From Gudongella sp051744365 (GTDB lineage Bacteria; Bacillota; Clostridia; Tissierellales; Tissierellaceae): DNA of 8,376 bases. Shown piece after piece: positions 1-6,748 of the stretch (positions are counted from its first letter, which is position 1; each line of letters starts with the position of its first letter). The notes under the pieces are model-generated. The model was not told where the DNA came from. It made no database searches and worked only from the letters and a program-made list of their open reading frames with translations. The stretch spans positions 1 through 8,376 of the forward strand of contig JBNJCX010000063.1 in assembly GCA_051744365.1 (NCBI GenBank). The letters are read 5' to 3'. The translations under genes and the position numbers were made by a program.

Positions 1-721
1 TAAATCCCTGATCCTTTGTGAGACCATTTTCAACATCTGGATGAGTTGAAGGGAATTTACCGCTTGTAGCAAGCATCTGTCCAACTTCCCTTGACATAAA
101 GTAGTCTACTAATGGTTTAACCTTGTCTCTGCTGGATTTCTTCGAAAGAAGAAATATTGGACTGATAACAGCCCCTTCCTTTGGCCACACAGTTTTTAGA
201 GGACTTTCCTCCCTGACCATTTTTGCAAAAAGGTATGGCATCACAGTAACTGTCGGAATCCCTGATGATGTGTTTCTTACATTGGATTTTACCATTTCAG
301 CCGGAGTCATGCTTCTCATATGGGCCCTTCCAAGTCTTCTTATTCCATCCTCGCCAAATTCCTTATGGATACTTAAAAGAAGTGCATTGAACAGATCAAA
401 GTCGTTAAGTGGAAGAGATATTGAGTTATCAAATTCACCATTCAATAAGTCTTCCCATGAAAGAGGCATTTCCCTACCATTGAGCTCCTCTGTGTTTACC
501 AAAAATACTGCTGGCACCACAGCAAGAACTGTATATTGTCCTTCTGGATCATTTAATGATACTTCATCATTCTGGAAATCCTTGTTAAGATTCTCAAATC
601 CAGACATATCCTCAAATAGACCCTGGGGCTTAAATTTACCCATAAGCTTCTCATCGAAGAAAAGGTCAAAACCTGCTGACATAAATAAATCTGCTATCTC
701 TACATCAGTTGCTCTTTCCAT
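1..721 (-). CDS. Substrate-binding-protein-like domain, 3' part of a gene interrupted by an amber codon; runs off the window
   Basis: At least 240 codons from ATG 721 to the left edge, with no stop. The protein looks like a type II periplasmic-binding-protein fold of the ABC-transporter iron/thiamine/sulfonate-like group: segments such as LAVVPAVFLVNTEEL, PLSWEDLL and ISLPLNDFDLFNALLLSIH are typical of these binding proteins, and the end of the visible part (KPLVDYFMSREVGQMLA) matches their usual C-terminal helices. It lies in exactly the same frame as the upstream DUF1858 gene. Only the TAG at 734-736 separates them, and the frame is open from 733, so this is best read as the rest of one longer protein. 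Independent translation would need re-initiation at ATG 721, 13 nt after the stop, with only a weak AGGGA before it. No signal peptide or lipobox is seen on either piece, which is odd for a binding protein. No cysteine occurs in the visible part. The ligand cannot be told. Confidence 0.7.
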   Translation of the reverse strand, partial: MERATDVEIADLFMSAGFDLFFDEKLMGKFKPQGLFEDMSGFENLNKDFQNDEVSLNDPEGQYTVLAVVPAVFLVNTEELNGREMPLSWEDLLNGEFDNSISLPLNDFDLFNALLLSIHKEFGEDGIRRLGRAHMRSMTPAEMVKSNVRNTSSGIPTVTVMPYLFAKMVREESPLKTVWPKEGAVISPIFLLSKKSSRDKVKPLVDYFMSREVGQMLATSGKFPSTHPDVENGLTKDQGF

Positions 722-733
722 TTCTTCCCTAAT

Positions 734-1147
734 CTAATCGACACCGATATTGGCAGCCTTCAGTTCATAATCTACCTTATAATCCAATTCCTTTTCATGC
801 TCTTCCAGCCATTTGGTGAAGGATTCCATCAGTGGAATCCTCACAGGGCATGGAAGCACTCCAAGAATGCTGACTTCACCATCACCATTTTCTCTTGTCT
901 GGTTCAAAGTAGCATCTAAATTTTCTCTTGTCTGTTCAATTACTTCAACAAGCTTCTTTTCAAACAACTCAAGGTTGATCTTCTTTGTCTTACATGCTGT
1001 TTCAAGATTTATAGTCTTGCCCATTACCTTGCGCATTGCTTCATTCTTCAAATGTTCCAAACCGTTTGCAGCAAATACATCAAGTGTTTCCGGATATCTT
1101 TCCGTTATATCGAATACTTTCTCCTTTGGATCAAAGTATTTGTTCAT
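734..1147 (-). CDS. DUF1858 domain plus start of a binding-protein domain, 137 aa, ends at an in-frame amber codon
   Basis: ATG 1147 is preceded by AAGGAGG with 6 nt spacing. Residues about 10-70 form a DUF1858-like helical domain (FDITERYPETLDVFAANGL...), a family met in or beside hybrid-cluster and redox proteins. The cysteine pair common in that domain is missing here; only Cys52 and Cys100 are present. Residues 71-90 are a linker with two QTREN copies 11 residues apart. From residue 92 (VSILGVLPCPVRIPL) a binding-protein fold begins, with a Cys-Pro pair at 100-101. The frame then hits TAG at codon 138, and the same frame continues with plausible binding-protein sequence to the window edge, so the natural product is probably a fusion of over 380 aa. 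The gene is split from the sulfur operon by a terminator and has its own promoter region. This could be a pseudogene, a sequencing error or a readthrough site. The DUF1858 call is from motif memory only. Confidence 0.75.
   Translation of the reverse strand: MNKYFDPKEKVFDITERYPETLDVFAANGLEHLKNEAMRKVMGKTINLETACKTKKINLELFEKKLVEVIEQTRENLDATLNQTRENGDGEVSILGVLPCPVRIPLMESFTKWLEEHEKELDYKVDYELKAANIGVD
887..939. repeat. Short direct repeat, two copies with 33-bp period, in the DUF1858-SBP linker
   Basis: The 15-mer ATTTTCTCTTGTCTG occurs at 887-901 and again at 920-934, and similarity continues into TTCAA after each copy. The 33-bp period is a whole number of codons. On the coding (minus) strand each copy gives QTREN, so the interdomain linker reads QTREN-6 residues-QTREN. 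It looks like a small in-frame tandem duplication that lengthens a linker. Confidence 0.7.
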
Positions 1148-1173
1148 CTAAAACCTCCTTATTATCTGCAATC

Positions 1174-1215
1174 ATTCTACATTACTTTATATCAAAATTC
1201 AGTAACAAATGTTAC
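1174..1215 (-). promoter_or_regulatory. Putative promoter with a CRP/FNR-type operator for the DUF1858-SBP gene
   Basis: Positions 1202-1215 hold a perfect palindrome, GTAAC-aaat-GTTAC. Downstream on the minus strand a -10-like TAGAAT (5 of 6 to consensus) covers 1179-1174, which places the transcription start near 1167. The palindrome centre is then at -41.5, replacing a recognisable -35 box. This is the class II activation geometry used by CRP/FNR-superfamily regulators. The symmetric GTA-N8-TAC shape also fits that superfamily. The regulator is unknown, and no regulator gene lies in the window. The site is inferred from symmetry and spacing only. Confidence 0.45.
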
Positions 1216-1243
1216 GTTTTTAATTTTTATTCTCAATTGATGC

Positions 1244-1272
1244 AAAAAAAAAGAACCATTGAAGGTTCTTTT
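1244..1272 (-). terminator. Rho-independent terminator at the end of the operon, downstream of chrA
   Basis: Read on the minus strand just after the chrA stop: AAGAACC (1270-1264), a six-base loop, GGTTCTT (1257-1251), then an unbroken T-run to 1244. The stem can be extended by A-T pairs at its foot. On the plus strand the stem is followed by only a few Ts, so it serves mainly the minus-strand operon. It separates the six-gene operon from the DUF1858-SBP gene. Confidence 0.9.
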
Positions 1273-1280
1273 AATATTAA

Positions 1281-2396
1281 CTAGAATGCAAGTTTTACAA
1301 GCCAATTTATTAGTCCCCCTGCTATTATAAGCCAGGCTGTATTAATATTGTATTTTATGATTCCTATCATGCCACCTATAAAAACAATGGCTGTAGTGAT
1401 ACTGAAGATAGAAGCGGCCCCAAGCTTTACACTAACCACCGCCATAAGAACAAGGGATGCTATGTTTACGCCATCCAGACCTCCTGAGAGCCATCTATTT
1501 TCCCTTAATTTATATATAAATGGCTTTATCACAGCAACCAAAATAAATGCCGGAAGAAAAATTCCTATTGTTGCCAAGACCGCACCTGGGAAACCCCCAA
1601 GAATGTAGCCAATAAATGTAGCAGTTGTAAATACAGGGCCTGGTGTAAACTGTCCCACAGCCACTGAGTCAAGAATCTGTTGTTCAGTAAGAACTCCCAA
1701 GGTTTCGACAAATTCGGCCTCCAGAAATGCAAGTAACACATACCCACTTCCATAAAGAACCGCACCAATTTTAAGGAAAGTCAAAAAAATCATTGGAAGT
1801 GCCAGGGAATAGGTTTTTCGGAGTAGACGATCCTTGTTCTGCCATATCATCATTACAAATCCAGCCAAAAACAGCAGTGGAATTTCTCCAGCTCCCAGAA
1901 GATAAATTGCTGCCACAACTATCCCAAAAGCAAGAGCCGCAGGGGTCTTTATTACATTTCTGAAAAGTCTGTAGAGTGCATTTATTATTACAGCCATAAT
2001 GACAGCTTTTACCCCGTCAAGAACTGTTGTCAGCTCAGGTAAAGTCCCATAGGTCACATACATTATGCCAAACACAAGAACAAGAAGCATCGCAGGTATT
2101 ATAAAGGAAGCTCCGGCAATAAACAATCCCAGAATCCCTCCTCTTTCATATCCTACAAGCATAACCATTTCAGTGGAATTTGGTCCGGGAATGAGATTTG
2201 TGGCACCCATAAAATCAATAAACCTATCCCTGTTAATCCACTTTCTCTTCTCTATGGCTTCAGTTTCAAGCATGGCAATATGGGCAGCTGGACCTCCGAA
2301 AGCTAAGAAACCAAGCTTGGTAAACAGTTTCCCTATTTCCTTTTGCCTCCCAATTTTTTCACTTTTTGAAAGCTCCTTGTAGTCTCTGTTATCCAT
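1281..2396 (-). CDS. chrA: ChrA family chromate/oxyanion transporter, two-domain form, 371 aa
   Basis: Integral membrane protein of the CHR (chromate ion transporter) family in the fused long form, close to the usual 370-400 aa. The two homologous halves are visible. The N-terminal half has FTKLGFLAFGGPAAHIAMLE (residues 25-44) and NLIPGPNSTEM (67-77). The C-terminal half repeats the pattern with FLKIGAVLYGSGYVLLAFLE (207-226) and GQFTPGPVFTTATFIGY (248-264). Roughly ten hydrophobic spans follow from this. ATG 2396 has an AGAGGTG Shine-Dalgarno site; the stop is TAG. Characterised members export chromate, a sulfate analogue, and confer resistance. It is the last gene of a sulfur-type operon, 37 bp after the flavoprotein gene and followed by a terminator, so a role in sulfate or another sulfur oxyanion is as likely as chromate. 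That substrate is inference; the family call is firm. Confidence 0.9.
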   Translation of the reverse strand: MDNRDYKELSKSEKIGRQKEIGKLFTKLGFLAFGGPAAHIAMLETEAIEKRKWINRDRFIDFMGATNLIPGPNSTEMVMLVGYERGGILGLFIAGASFIIPAMLLVLVFGIMYVTYGTLPELTTVLDGVKAVIMAVIINALYRLFRNVIKTPAALAFGIVVAAIYLLGAGEIPLLFLAGFVMMIWQNKDRLLRKTYSLALPMIFLTFLKIGAVLYGSGYVLLAFLEAEFVETLGVLTEQQILDSVAVGQFTPGPVFTTATFIGYILGGFPGAVLATIGIFLPAFILVAVIKPFIYKLRENRWLSGGLDGVNIASLVLMAVVSVKLGAASIFSITTAIVFIGGMIGIIKYNINTAWLIIAGGLINWLVKLAF

Positions 2397-2433
2397 ATCT
2401 TCACCTCTGTATATAAATATGTGTCACTAGAAT

Positions 2434-3777
2434 TTATTCCGCAACATTTGCAGCAACCTGCAACGGATCCCAAGCTCCAGAATAAGGTGGGGTATATGCA
2501 AAGTCGCTGTAAGCAATTTCCTCAAGGGTCATTGCCTCCTGAATCGCAATAGACAAGGAATTTATTCTATGCTCTGCTCCCTTTATACCTGCCAATTGTG
2601 CCCCTAGAAGAACCTTTGTCTCTTTATCAAAAATATACTTTATATATAAGGGTTTGCTGCCAGGATAATACCCTGCATTACTGTATCCCTTGATAAATTC
2701 TGTTTCATAGTCAAGTTCATTGTCTATTGCCTGTTTCTCATTTACTCCCGTTGCGCTTATGGTAAGATCCAGGATTTTTACAACTGATGCTCCGATGCCC
2801 CCGGGGAAGCTCTTTTCTTTCCCAGCCAGAATTTCGCCAAGCAGTCTTCCCTGTCTGTTGGCATAGGTTGCAAGAGGAATATGGACATTCTTCTTTAAAA
2901 CCCTGTGGTATATGGTTGCACAATCTCCAGCTGCATAGATATCTTGTAGATTTGTCTCCATCCTGTCGTTGGTTATTATGGCTCCATTCTTCAAGGTATC
3001 CACCCCAGTTCCTTCCAGAAATTTAGTTGCAGGTACCACTCCGATTGCAACTACAACAAGGTCCGCTTCGTGCTCTCCCTTGTCAGTTACGACAGATTTG
3101 ACCATGCCATTGGAATCCTTAGTGATTTTCTCAACCTCATTTCCAAAATAAAGCTTAACATCCTTTTCTTTCAATTCATCTATCAATATGTCCCTTATTT
3201 CCTGATCAACAGGTTTCATGATATTTGCCGACCTGTTTATTAAGCTGATATCTTTACCCAGGTTATGAAATGACTCCACCAGCTCAAGACCGATATATCC
3301 TGCTCCAATAAGAACTACTTTCTTCACATCTTCAGAAAGTGCCGCTTTCTTTATTATCTGTCCATCTTCCACAGTCCTTAGAGTAAAAACATTTGTAATG
3401 CTGTCATCGACAAAAGGTGGCTTAACAGGCTCTGCCCCTGTTGCAATCACCAGCTTGTCGTATTGTTTCTGGAATTCTTCACCAGTTTCCAGGTTCCTTA
3501 CGGATACAGACTTTCCCTCTGGATCTACTTTCAATACCTGATGGTAGTTCATCACAGCGATATTGGTGTCCTTAAAGTCCTCCGGCTCCTTTATAACGAG
3601 TTTCATAGGGTCTTTTATTACATCCCCTATATAGTAGGGGAGTCCACAGGCACCATAGGAAATATGCTTGCCCATTTCATACACAGTGATACCTGCTTCT
3701 TTGTCCTCTCTTGAAAGCTTGGCAGCGCAGCTCATTCCTGCAGCCACCCCGCCAATAATCACAACTCTATTTGCCAT
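2434..3777 (-). CDS. FAD/NAD(P)-dependent disulfide reductase, CoA-disulfide reductase / NADH oxidase / polysulfide reductase family, 447 aa
   Basis: Cytosolic flavoprotein of the single-cysteine pyridine nucleotide-disulfide reductase group. Visible parts: the FAD-binding VVIIGGVAAG (residues 5-14); the redox cysteine Cys44 in SYGACGLPYYIGD, where this group forms a Cys-CoA or sulfenate/persulfide intermediate; the NAD(P)-binding VVLIGAGYIGLE (154-165); the second FAD motif DIYAAGDCA (279-287); and C-terminal YYPG (370-373) and YTPPYSGAWDP (428-438), where CoA-disulfide reductases carry their functional tyrosines. There is no C-terminal rhodanese domain, unlike the longer CoADR-RHD fusions. 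ATG 3777 is chosen because TAGGAGG sits 6 nt before it; a GTG at 3798 lies upstream of that site and would overlap the previous gene. That gene's TAG stop is part of this Shine-Dalgarno site, so translational coupling is likely. Next to YeeE-type and CstB-like genes, reduction of persulfide, polysulfide or CoA-persulfide is likelier than O2 reduction, but the family cannot be split further by eye. Confidence 0.85.
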   Translation of the reverse strand: MANRVVIIGGVAAGMSCAAKLSREDKEAGITVYEMGKHISYGACGLPYYIGDVIKDPMKLVIKEPEDFKDTNIAVMNYHQVLKVDPEGKSVSVRNLETGEEFQKQYDKLVIATGAEPVKPPFVDDSITNVFTLRTVEDGQIIKKAALSEDVKKVVLIGAGYIGLELVESFHNLGKDISLINRSANIMKPVDQEIRDILIDELKEKDVKLYFGNEVEKITKDSNGMVKSVVTDKGEHEADLVVVAIGVVPATKFLEGTGVDTLKNGAIITNDRMETNLQDIYAAGDCATIYHRVLKKNVHIPLATYANRQGRLLGEILAGKEKSFPGGIGASVVKILDLTISATGVNEKQAIDNELDYETEFIKGYSNAGYYPGSKPLYIKYIFDKETKVLLGAQLAGIKGAEHRINSLSIAIQEAMTLEEIAYSDFAYTPPYSGAWDPLQVAANVAE

Positions 3778-3787
3778 TTTAATCCTC

Positions 3788-4333
3788 CTATAGTCCACTT
3801 TTTTCCATCAGGTACATCCCCAATACAAGTGCTGCTCCTATTGGCAAAGTTACCTTGAATGGATTTCCAGATAACTTGTGGAACAGACTGTACTCACTGT
3901 ACTTGTCCTGGGTAAGCACTCCTCTTTCCTTCAGTTTCCCGTACATCACTGCATATATAACAGTTCCCAATACTATTCCAATGAATCCGCCAGTCATGGC
4001 ATCAATATATCCATTTCCTATGGCTCCGGATATTGTACCAGGGCAGTAGCCTAAAAGCCCGAAGCCGACGCCGAACAGGAGTCCTCCTATGGTTGCATTC
4101 TTGATGGACCCTGCCTTTGTCTTCACTGGTACCATGCCCTTTGGATAAAAATAGCTTACTCCAAGCATTGACACAACTATCGCAGTAAGGATAATTTTTA
4201 TTACCGTAAAATCTATAAGTCTCAATTGCCCAACTATTACATCATATTTGGTTACTCCTCCCTTCTGAAGGAAGAAGCCGAACAAGATTCCTATAACAAG
4301 ACCCTGCATAAGTTTTTTATTTTCTTTTGCCAT
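3788..4333 (-). CDS. YeeE/YedE (TsuA-like) half-size membrane protein, second subunit, 181 aa
   Basis: Small polytopic membrane protein with about four to five hydrophobic spans. The hallmark GLLFGVGFGLLGYCPGTISGAIGNG (residues 84-108) matches the C-terminal half of YeeE/YedE thiosulfate-uptake proteins, and Cys97 in GYCPGT is its only cysteine. Full-length YeeE proteins are about 350 aa with two related halves; here each half is its own gene, as in the known YeeE/YedE plus DUF6691-type pairs. ATG 4333 has AGAGGTG before it, and the previous gene stops only 11 bp upstream with its TAG touching this ribosome site, so the halves are probably made in step and form one transporter. In YeeE the conserved cysteines relay thiosulfate through the membrane. 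The position where full-length YeeE usually has an additional early cysteine carries none here. The substrate (thiosulfate or another sulfur species) is family-based inference. Confidence 0.85.
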   Translation of the reverse strand: MAKENKKLMQGLVIGILFGFFLQKGGVTKYDVIVGQLRLIDFTVIKIILTAIVVSMLGVSYFYPKGMVPVKTKAGSIKNATIGGLLFGVGFGLLGYCPGTISGAIGNGYIDAMTGGFIGIVLGTVIYAVMYGKLKERGVLTQDKYSEYSLFHKLSGNPFKVTLPIGAALVLGMYLMEKSGL

Positions 4334-4344
4334 CTATATCACCT

Positions 4345-4857
4345 CTACATTCCGTAAATAAGGAAGGCTGCAGCTATACCGCCAACAAAGAATGCGATTG
4401 CAGCAACCCAGCTAATAACTGACAACAGACTTGTACCGCTGATTCCGTGTCCACTGGTACATCCACCAGCCCATCTGGCTCCTACGCCAAGAAAGATTCC
4501 TCCAGTAACAGCAGCCAGAAATCTTATGATGACATTGTCAGATACCTCGCTTGCCCACATGTCCGGTACAGCAGTAAGACTGAAATCCCCTGAAAGAAGT
4601 GCTGATGCAAAGGCACCAAGGATGATTCCAATCACCAGCATCATACCCCAGTCAAGCTCCAGCTTGTTCTTCTGGTAGTATTCATTCTTCTCGACCTTTT
4701 TCTTATCTAAGGACCTGTAAATTATCCCCCCAAACTTCATAAAGCTAGTGGATGCGCCCAATGGTTTTTTAGAAACCAACAGGGAGCCAACATTCAAAAG
4801 TCCAATCAAAACACCTACAACATAGGGCGACCATCTTTCAAGCATTAAGAAATCCAT
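4345..4857 (-). CDS. YeeE/YedE (TsuA-like) half-size membrane protein, first subunit, 170 aa
   Basis: Polytopic membrane protein matching the N-terminal half of YeeE/YedE: VGVLIGLLNVGSLLVSKKPLGAST (residues 14-37), a charged loop (51-67), then three membrane spans with the signature GARWAGGCTSGHGISG (126-141). Cys133 in GGCTSGHG is the only cysteine. It pairs with the following gene, which supplies the GYCPGT half. ATG 4857 is chosen because AAGGAGG ends 6 nt before it; a TTG at 4875 lies upstream of that site. It follows the SLC13 gene by 24 bp and ends 11 bp before its partner. No TusA/YeeD-type sulfur carrier, a frequent partner of YeeE, is in the window; the rhodanese protein of this operon might take that place (inference). 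Confidence 0.85.
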   Translation of the reverse strand: MDFLMLERWSPYVVGVLIGLLNVGSLLVSKKPLGASTSFMKFGGIIYRSLDKKKVEKNEYYQKNKLELDWGMMLVIGIILGAFASALLSGDFSLTAVPDMWASEVSDNVIIRFLAAVTGGIFLGVGARWAGGCTSGHGISGTSLLSVISWVAAIAFFVGGIAAAFLIYGM

Positions 4858-4881
4858 TTTCACCCTCCTTTGCAAAACCTG

Positions 4882-6669
4882 TTAAATATAAAAGAAATAA
4901 ACGATCAGTGACGATACAAGAAGGAATATAACACTCATTATTCCTCCAGCCTTAAGAAAGTCTGAATTGTTGTAATTTCCTGGCCCCATAATATACGCAT
5001 TCACCTGATGTGTTGGTAATATAAATGAATTTGAAGCAGCAACTGCAACCAGCAGCGCCAGACCTCTTGGATCTATGCCAAAGCTCTCGCCCATAATCAG
5101 GATTAGAGGTACCAGCAATACAGTTGCGGCAACATTTGACATGAACAATGAAAAGAAGGAAGTGATAAGACCTATTACAAAAATTATAAGTATCACATTC
5201 CAAGATTCAATCACGTTTATTATGGCTTCCGCTGTAAGTCTTGCGGCTCCTGTCTGTTCAAAGGCTGTCCCCAATGGTATCAGACCGGCAAGCAAGAAGA
5301 CTGTCTTCCAGTCTATTGCCTTGTATAGCTCCTCCTTGTAAATTACTTTTGTAAATAACATCAAGACAGCTGCTGAAAGAAAGCTTAGTGGCAGTGGCAC
5401 TCCCAGCAGTATCATAACTATACCTACTCCAAGGATTGACATTGCATAAATTTTTTTATCAGCTCTTGAGCTCTCCTCCGGTGGCTTCACATCACTTATG
5501 ACAACAAAATCCTTTGTTTCCTTCAGACTGTTGATGTCTTCCCATCTACCAAAAACAATTGCCTTAAGTCCTGGCTCCATTTCCCAATCCATAAGATTCA
5601 GTCTCTTGCCATCTGTGTTTATATATACTATCGGTTCAATACTGTAATTCTTCCTTAATGCAATCTCTTCAAGTGTTTTCCCTTTGAGATTTGAATCCGG
5701 TGGCAGGATTATTTCAGCAAAACCTGCTTCTTTCTCATCTGCCAGCTCTCTGAAGACCACCAGATTGTGCTTGTGTTCCAGATTAAATGCTTCAAAAAAA
5801 CGCTTCAGATGATCATCTTCTCCGAATATGGCAAGTAACTGCCCTTCCTTGAATGTGGTTTTCCTCCAGGGAATATAGGTCTTGCTTCCAGAATCCCACA
5901 AGGCTAGAATGTGAATCCCATAGATTCTCCAGATATCCAATTCCTCAATGGTTTTACCTATCAATTCACAATCCTTCTTGATTTCAATTTCATGGATTTC
6001 CTTTGGAAGATTATAGATATCAAGAAGTTCGTCCTTCCTTCCTTGATCTTTCTCTTCGCCACCTGGCAAAACTTTCCCTGACAATAAGTAGAAGTACAGA
6101 ATACCTACAAAGAGCAATCCCAGTCCGATAGGGGTTACGCTGAATAATCCAAAGCTGTCATATCCACCCTCATTAAGAAGGTCATTTAAGATTATCAATG
6201 GTCCTGAAGCAACCATTGTTATAGTTCCTCCAAGAATGCCAGCAAATGCAAGAGGCATTATTAGTCTCTGATTGCTGATTCCCGATTTATTGCCTATCTT
6301 TTTTACAGCCGGTAAGAATAAAGCCACAGCTCCGATATTTTGCATAAATGATGAAATCACCCCTGCCACAGCCATTATAGTGGCAATAACTGTATTCTCC
6401 TTGGTTCCGGCTTTTTTCATTATTACCTGGGCAAAGCTGTCCATTATTCCCGTCTTCTCAATTCCATAACCAATTATCATAACACCCATGATAGCAATCA
6501 CAGCATTTGAGGAGAATCCAGCAAATGCCTGGTTTAAAGGTATAACCTCAGTCCATGCCAAGGAAAGCATTATGATAATGGACGCCACATCATTCCTGAT
6601 TTTTTCCGTTGAGAACATAATAACCGCAGCAAACAGTATTACAAAGACTATTGTCATATCAGTACTCAT
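4882..6669 (-). CDS. SLC13 (DASS) family anion permease with two central RCK_C/TrkA_C domains, 595 aa
   Basis: Integral membrane symporter of the ion-transporter superfamily containing SLC13/CitM proteins, in the layout seen in putative sulfate permeases: membrane half (residues 1-200), two cytosolic RCK_C domains (about 226-293 and 316-383), membrane half (405-595). Both halves show the superfamily repeat signature: SFMQNIGAVALFLPAV (107-122) and SFFSLFMSNVAATVLLVPL (504-522). Near the end ASNSFILPTHQVNAYIMGPGNY (545-566) is the usual second substrate-loop motif. The RCK_C domains carry the typical PxxSxLxGKTLEEI pattern (DCELIGKTIEEL at 233-244; DSNLKGKTLEEI at 325-336), which may bind a small regulatory ligand. 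ATG 6669 is chosen because GGAGG lies 6 nt upstream; a GTG at 6690 precedes that site. Length is near the usual 580-620. Context suggests a sulfur oxyanion such as sulfate or thiosulfate, but dicarboxylates and other anions cannot be excluded from sequence alone. Confidence 0.85.
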   Translation of the reverse strand: MSTDMTIVFVILFAAVIMFSTEKIRNDVASIIIMLSLAWTEVIPLNQAFAGFSSNAVIAIMGVMIIGYGIEKTGIMDSFAQVIMKKAGTKENTVIATIMAVAGVISSFMQNIGAVALFLPAVKKIGNKSGISNQRLIMPLAFAGILGGTITMVASGPLIILNDLLNEGGYDSFGLFSVTPIGLGLLFVGILYFYLLSGKVLPGGEEKDQGRKDELLDIYNLPKEIHEIEIKKDCELIGKTIEELDIWRIYGIHILALWDSGSKTYIPWRKTTFKEGQLLAIFGEDDHLKRFFEAFNLEHKHNLVVFRELADEKEAGFAEIILPPDSNLKGKTLEEIALRKNYSIEPIVYINTDGKRLNLMDWEMEPGLKAIVFGRWEDINSLKETKDFVVISDVKPPEESSRADKKIYAMSILGVGIVMILLGVPLPLSFLSAAVLMLFTKVIYKEELYKAIDWKTVFLLAGLIPLGTAFEQTGAARLTAEAIINVIESWNVILIIFVIGLITSFFSLFMSNVAATVLLVPLILIMGESFGIDPRGLALLVAVAASNSFILPTHQVNAYIMGPGNYNNSDFLKAGGIMSVIFLLVSSLIVYFFYI

Positions 6670-6691
6670 GGTTATCCTCCCCTGTTTCACA

Positions 6692-6727
6692 AAGCAAGCA
6701 GACTCACCAGTGTGAGGCTGCTTGCTT
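6692..6727 (-). other. Intercistronic hairpin between the CstB-like gene and the SLC13 gene
   Basis: AAGCAAGCAG at 6692-6701 pairs perfectly with CTGCTTGCTT at 6718-6727. After one A/G mismatch, CTCAC (6703-6707) pairs with GTGAG (6712-6716) around a 4-nt loop. It fills most of the 79-bp gap, the largest in the operon. On the transcribed minus strand the stem is followed by TGTGAAAC rather than a T-run, so it is not a standard intrinsic terminator. It could protect or process mRNA, or partly attenuate transcription, separating the expression of the first gene from the transporters. Function is inference; the pairing is seen directly. Confidence 0.8.
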
Positions 6728-6748
6728 CAAGTTGATTTTTTGCTATCC

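Noticed and set aside
734..736. TAG read as pyrrolysine or a wholesale change of the genetic code
   Set aside because: TAG is the normal terminator of four other genes here at the expected protein lengths, and no pyl genes are visible. Local suppression remains possible and is kept as a finding.
123..737. Plus-strand open frame of 204 codons opposite the binding-protein gene
   Set aside because: It has no ribosome site or family features and lies antisense to a frame with clear binding-protein sequence; it is a shadow.
6692..6741. Hairpin plus TTTTTT at 6736-6741 as a plus-strand terminator
   Set aside because: The T-run starts about 8 nt after the stem, and no plus-strand transcript is expected here.
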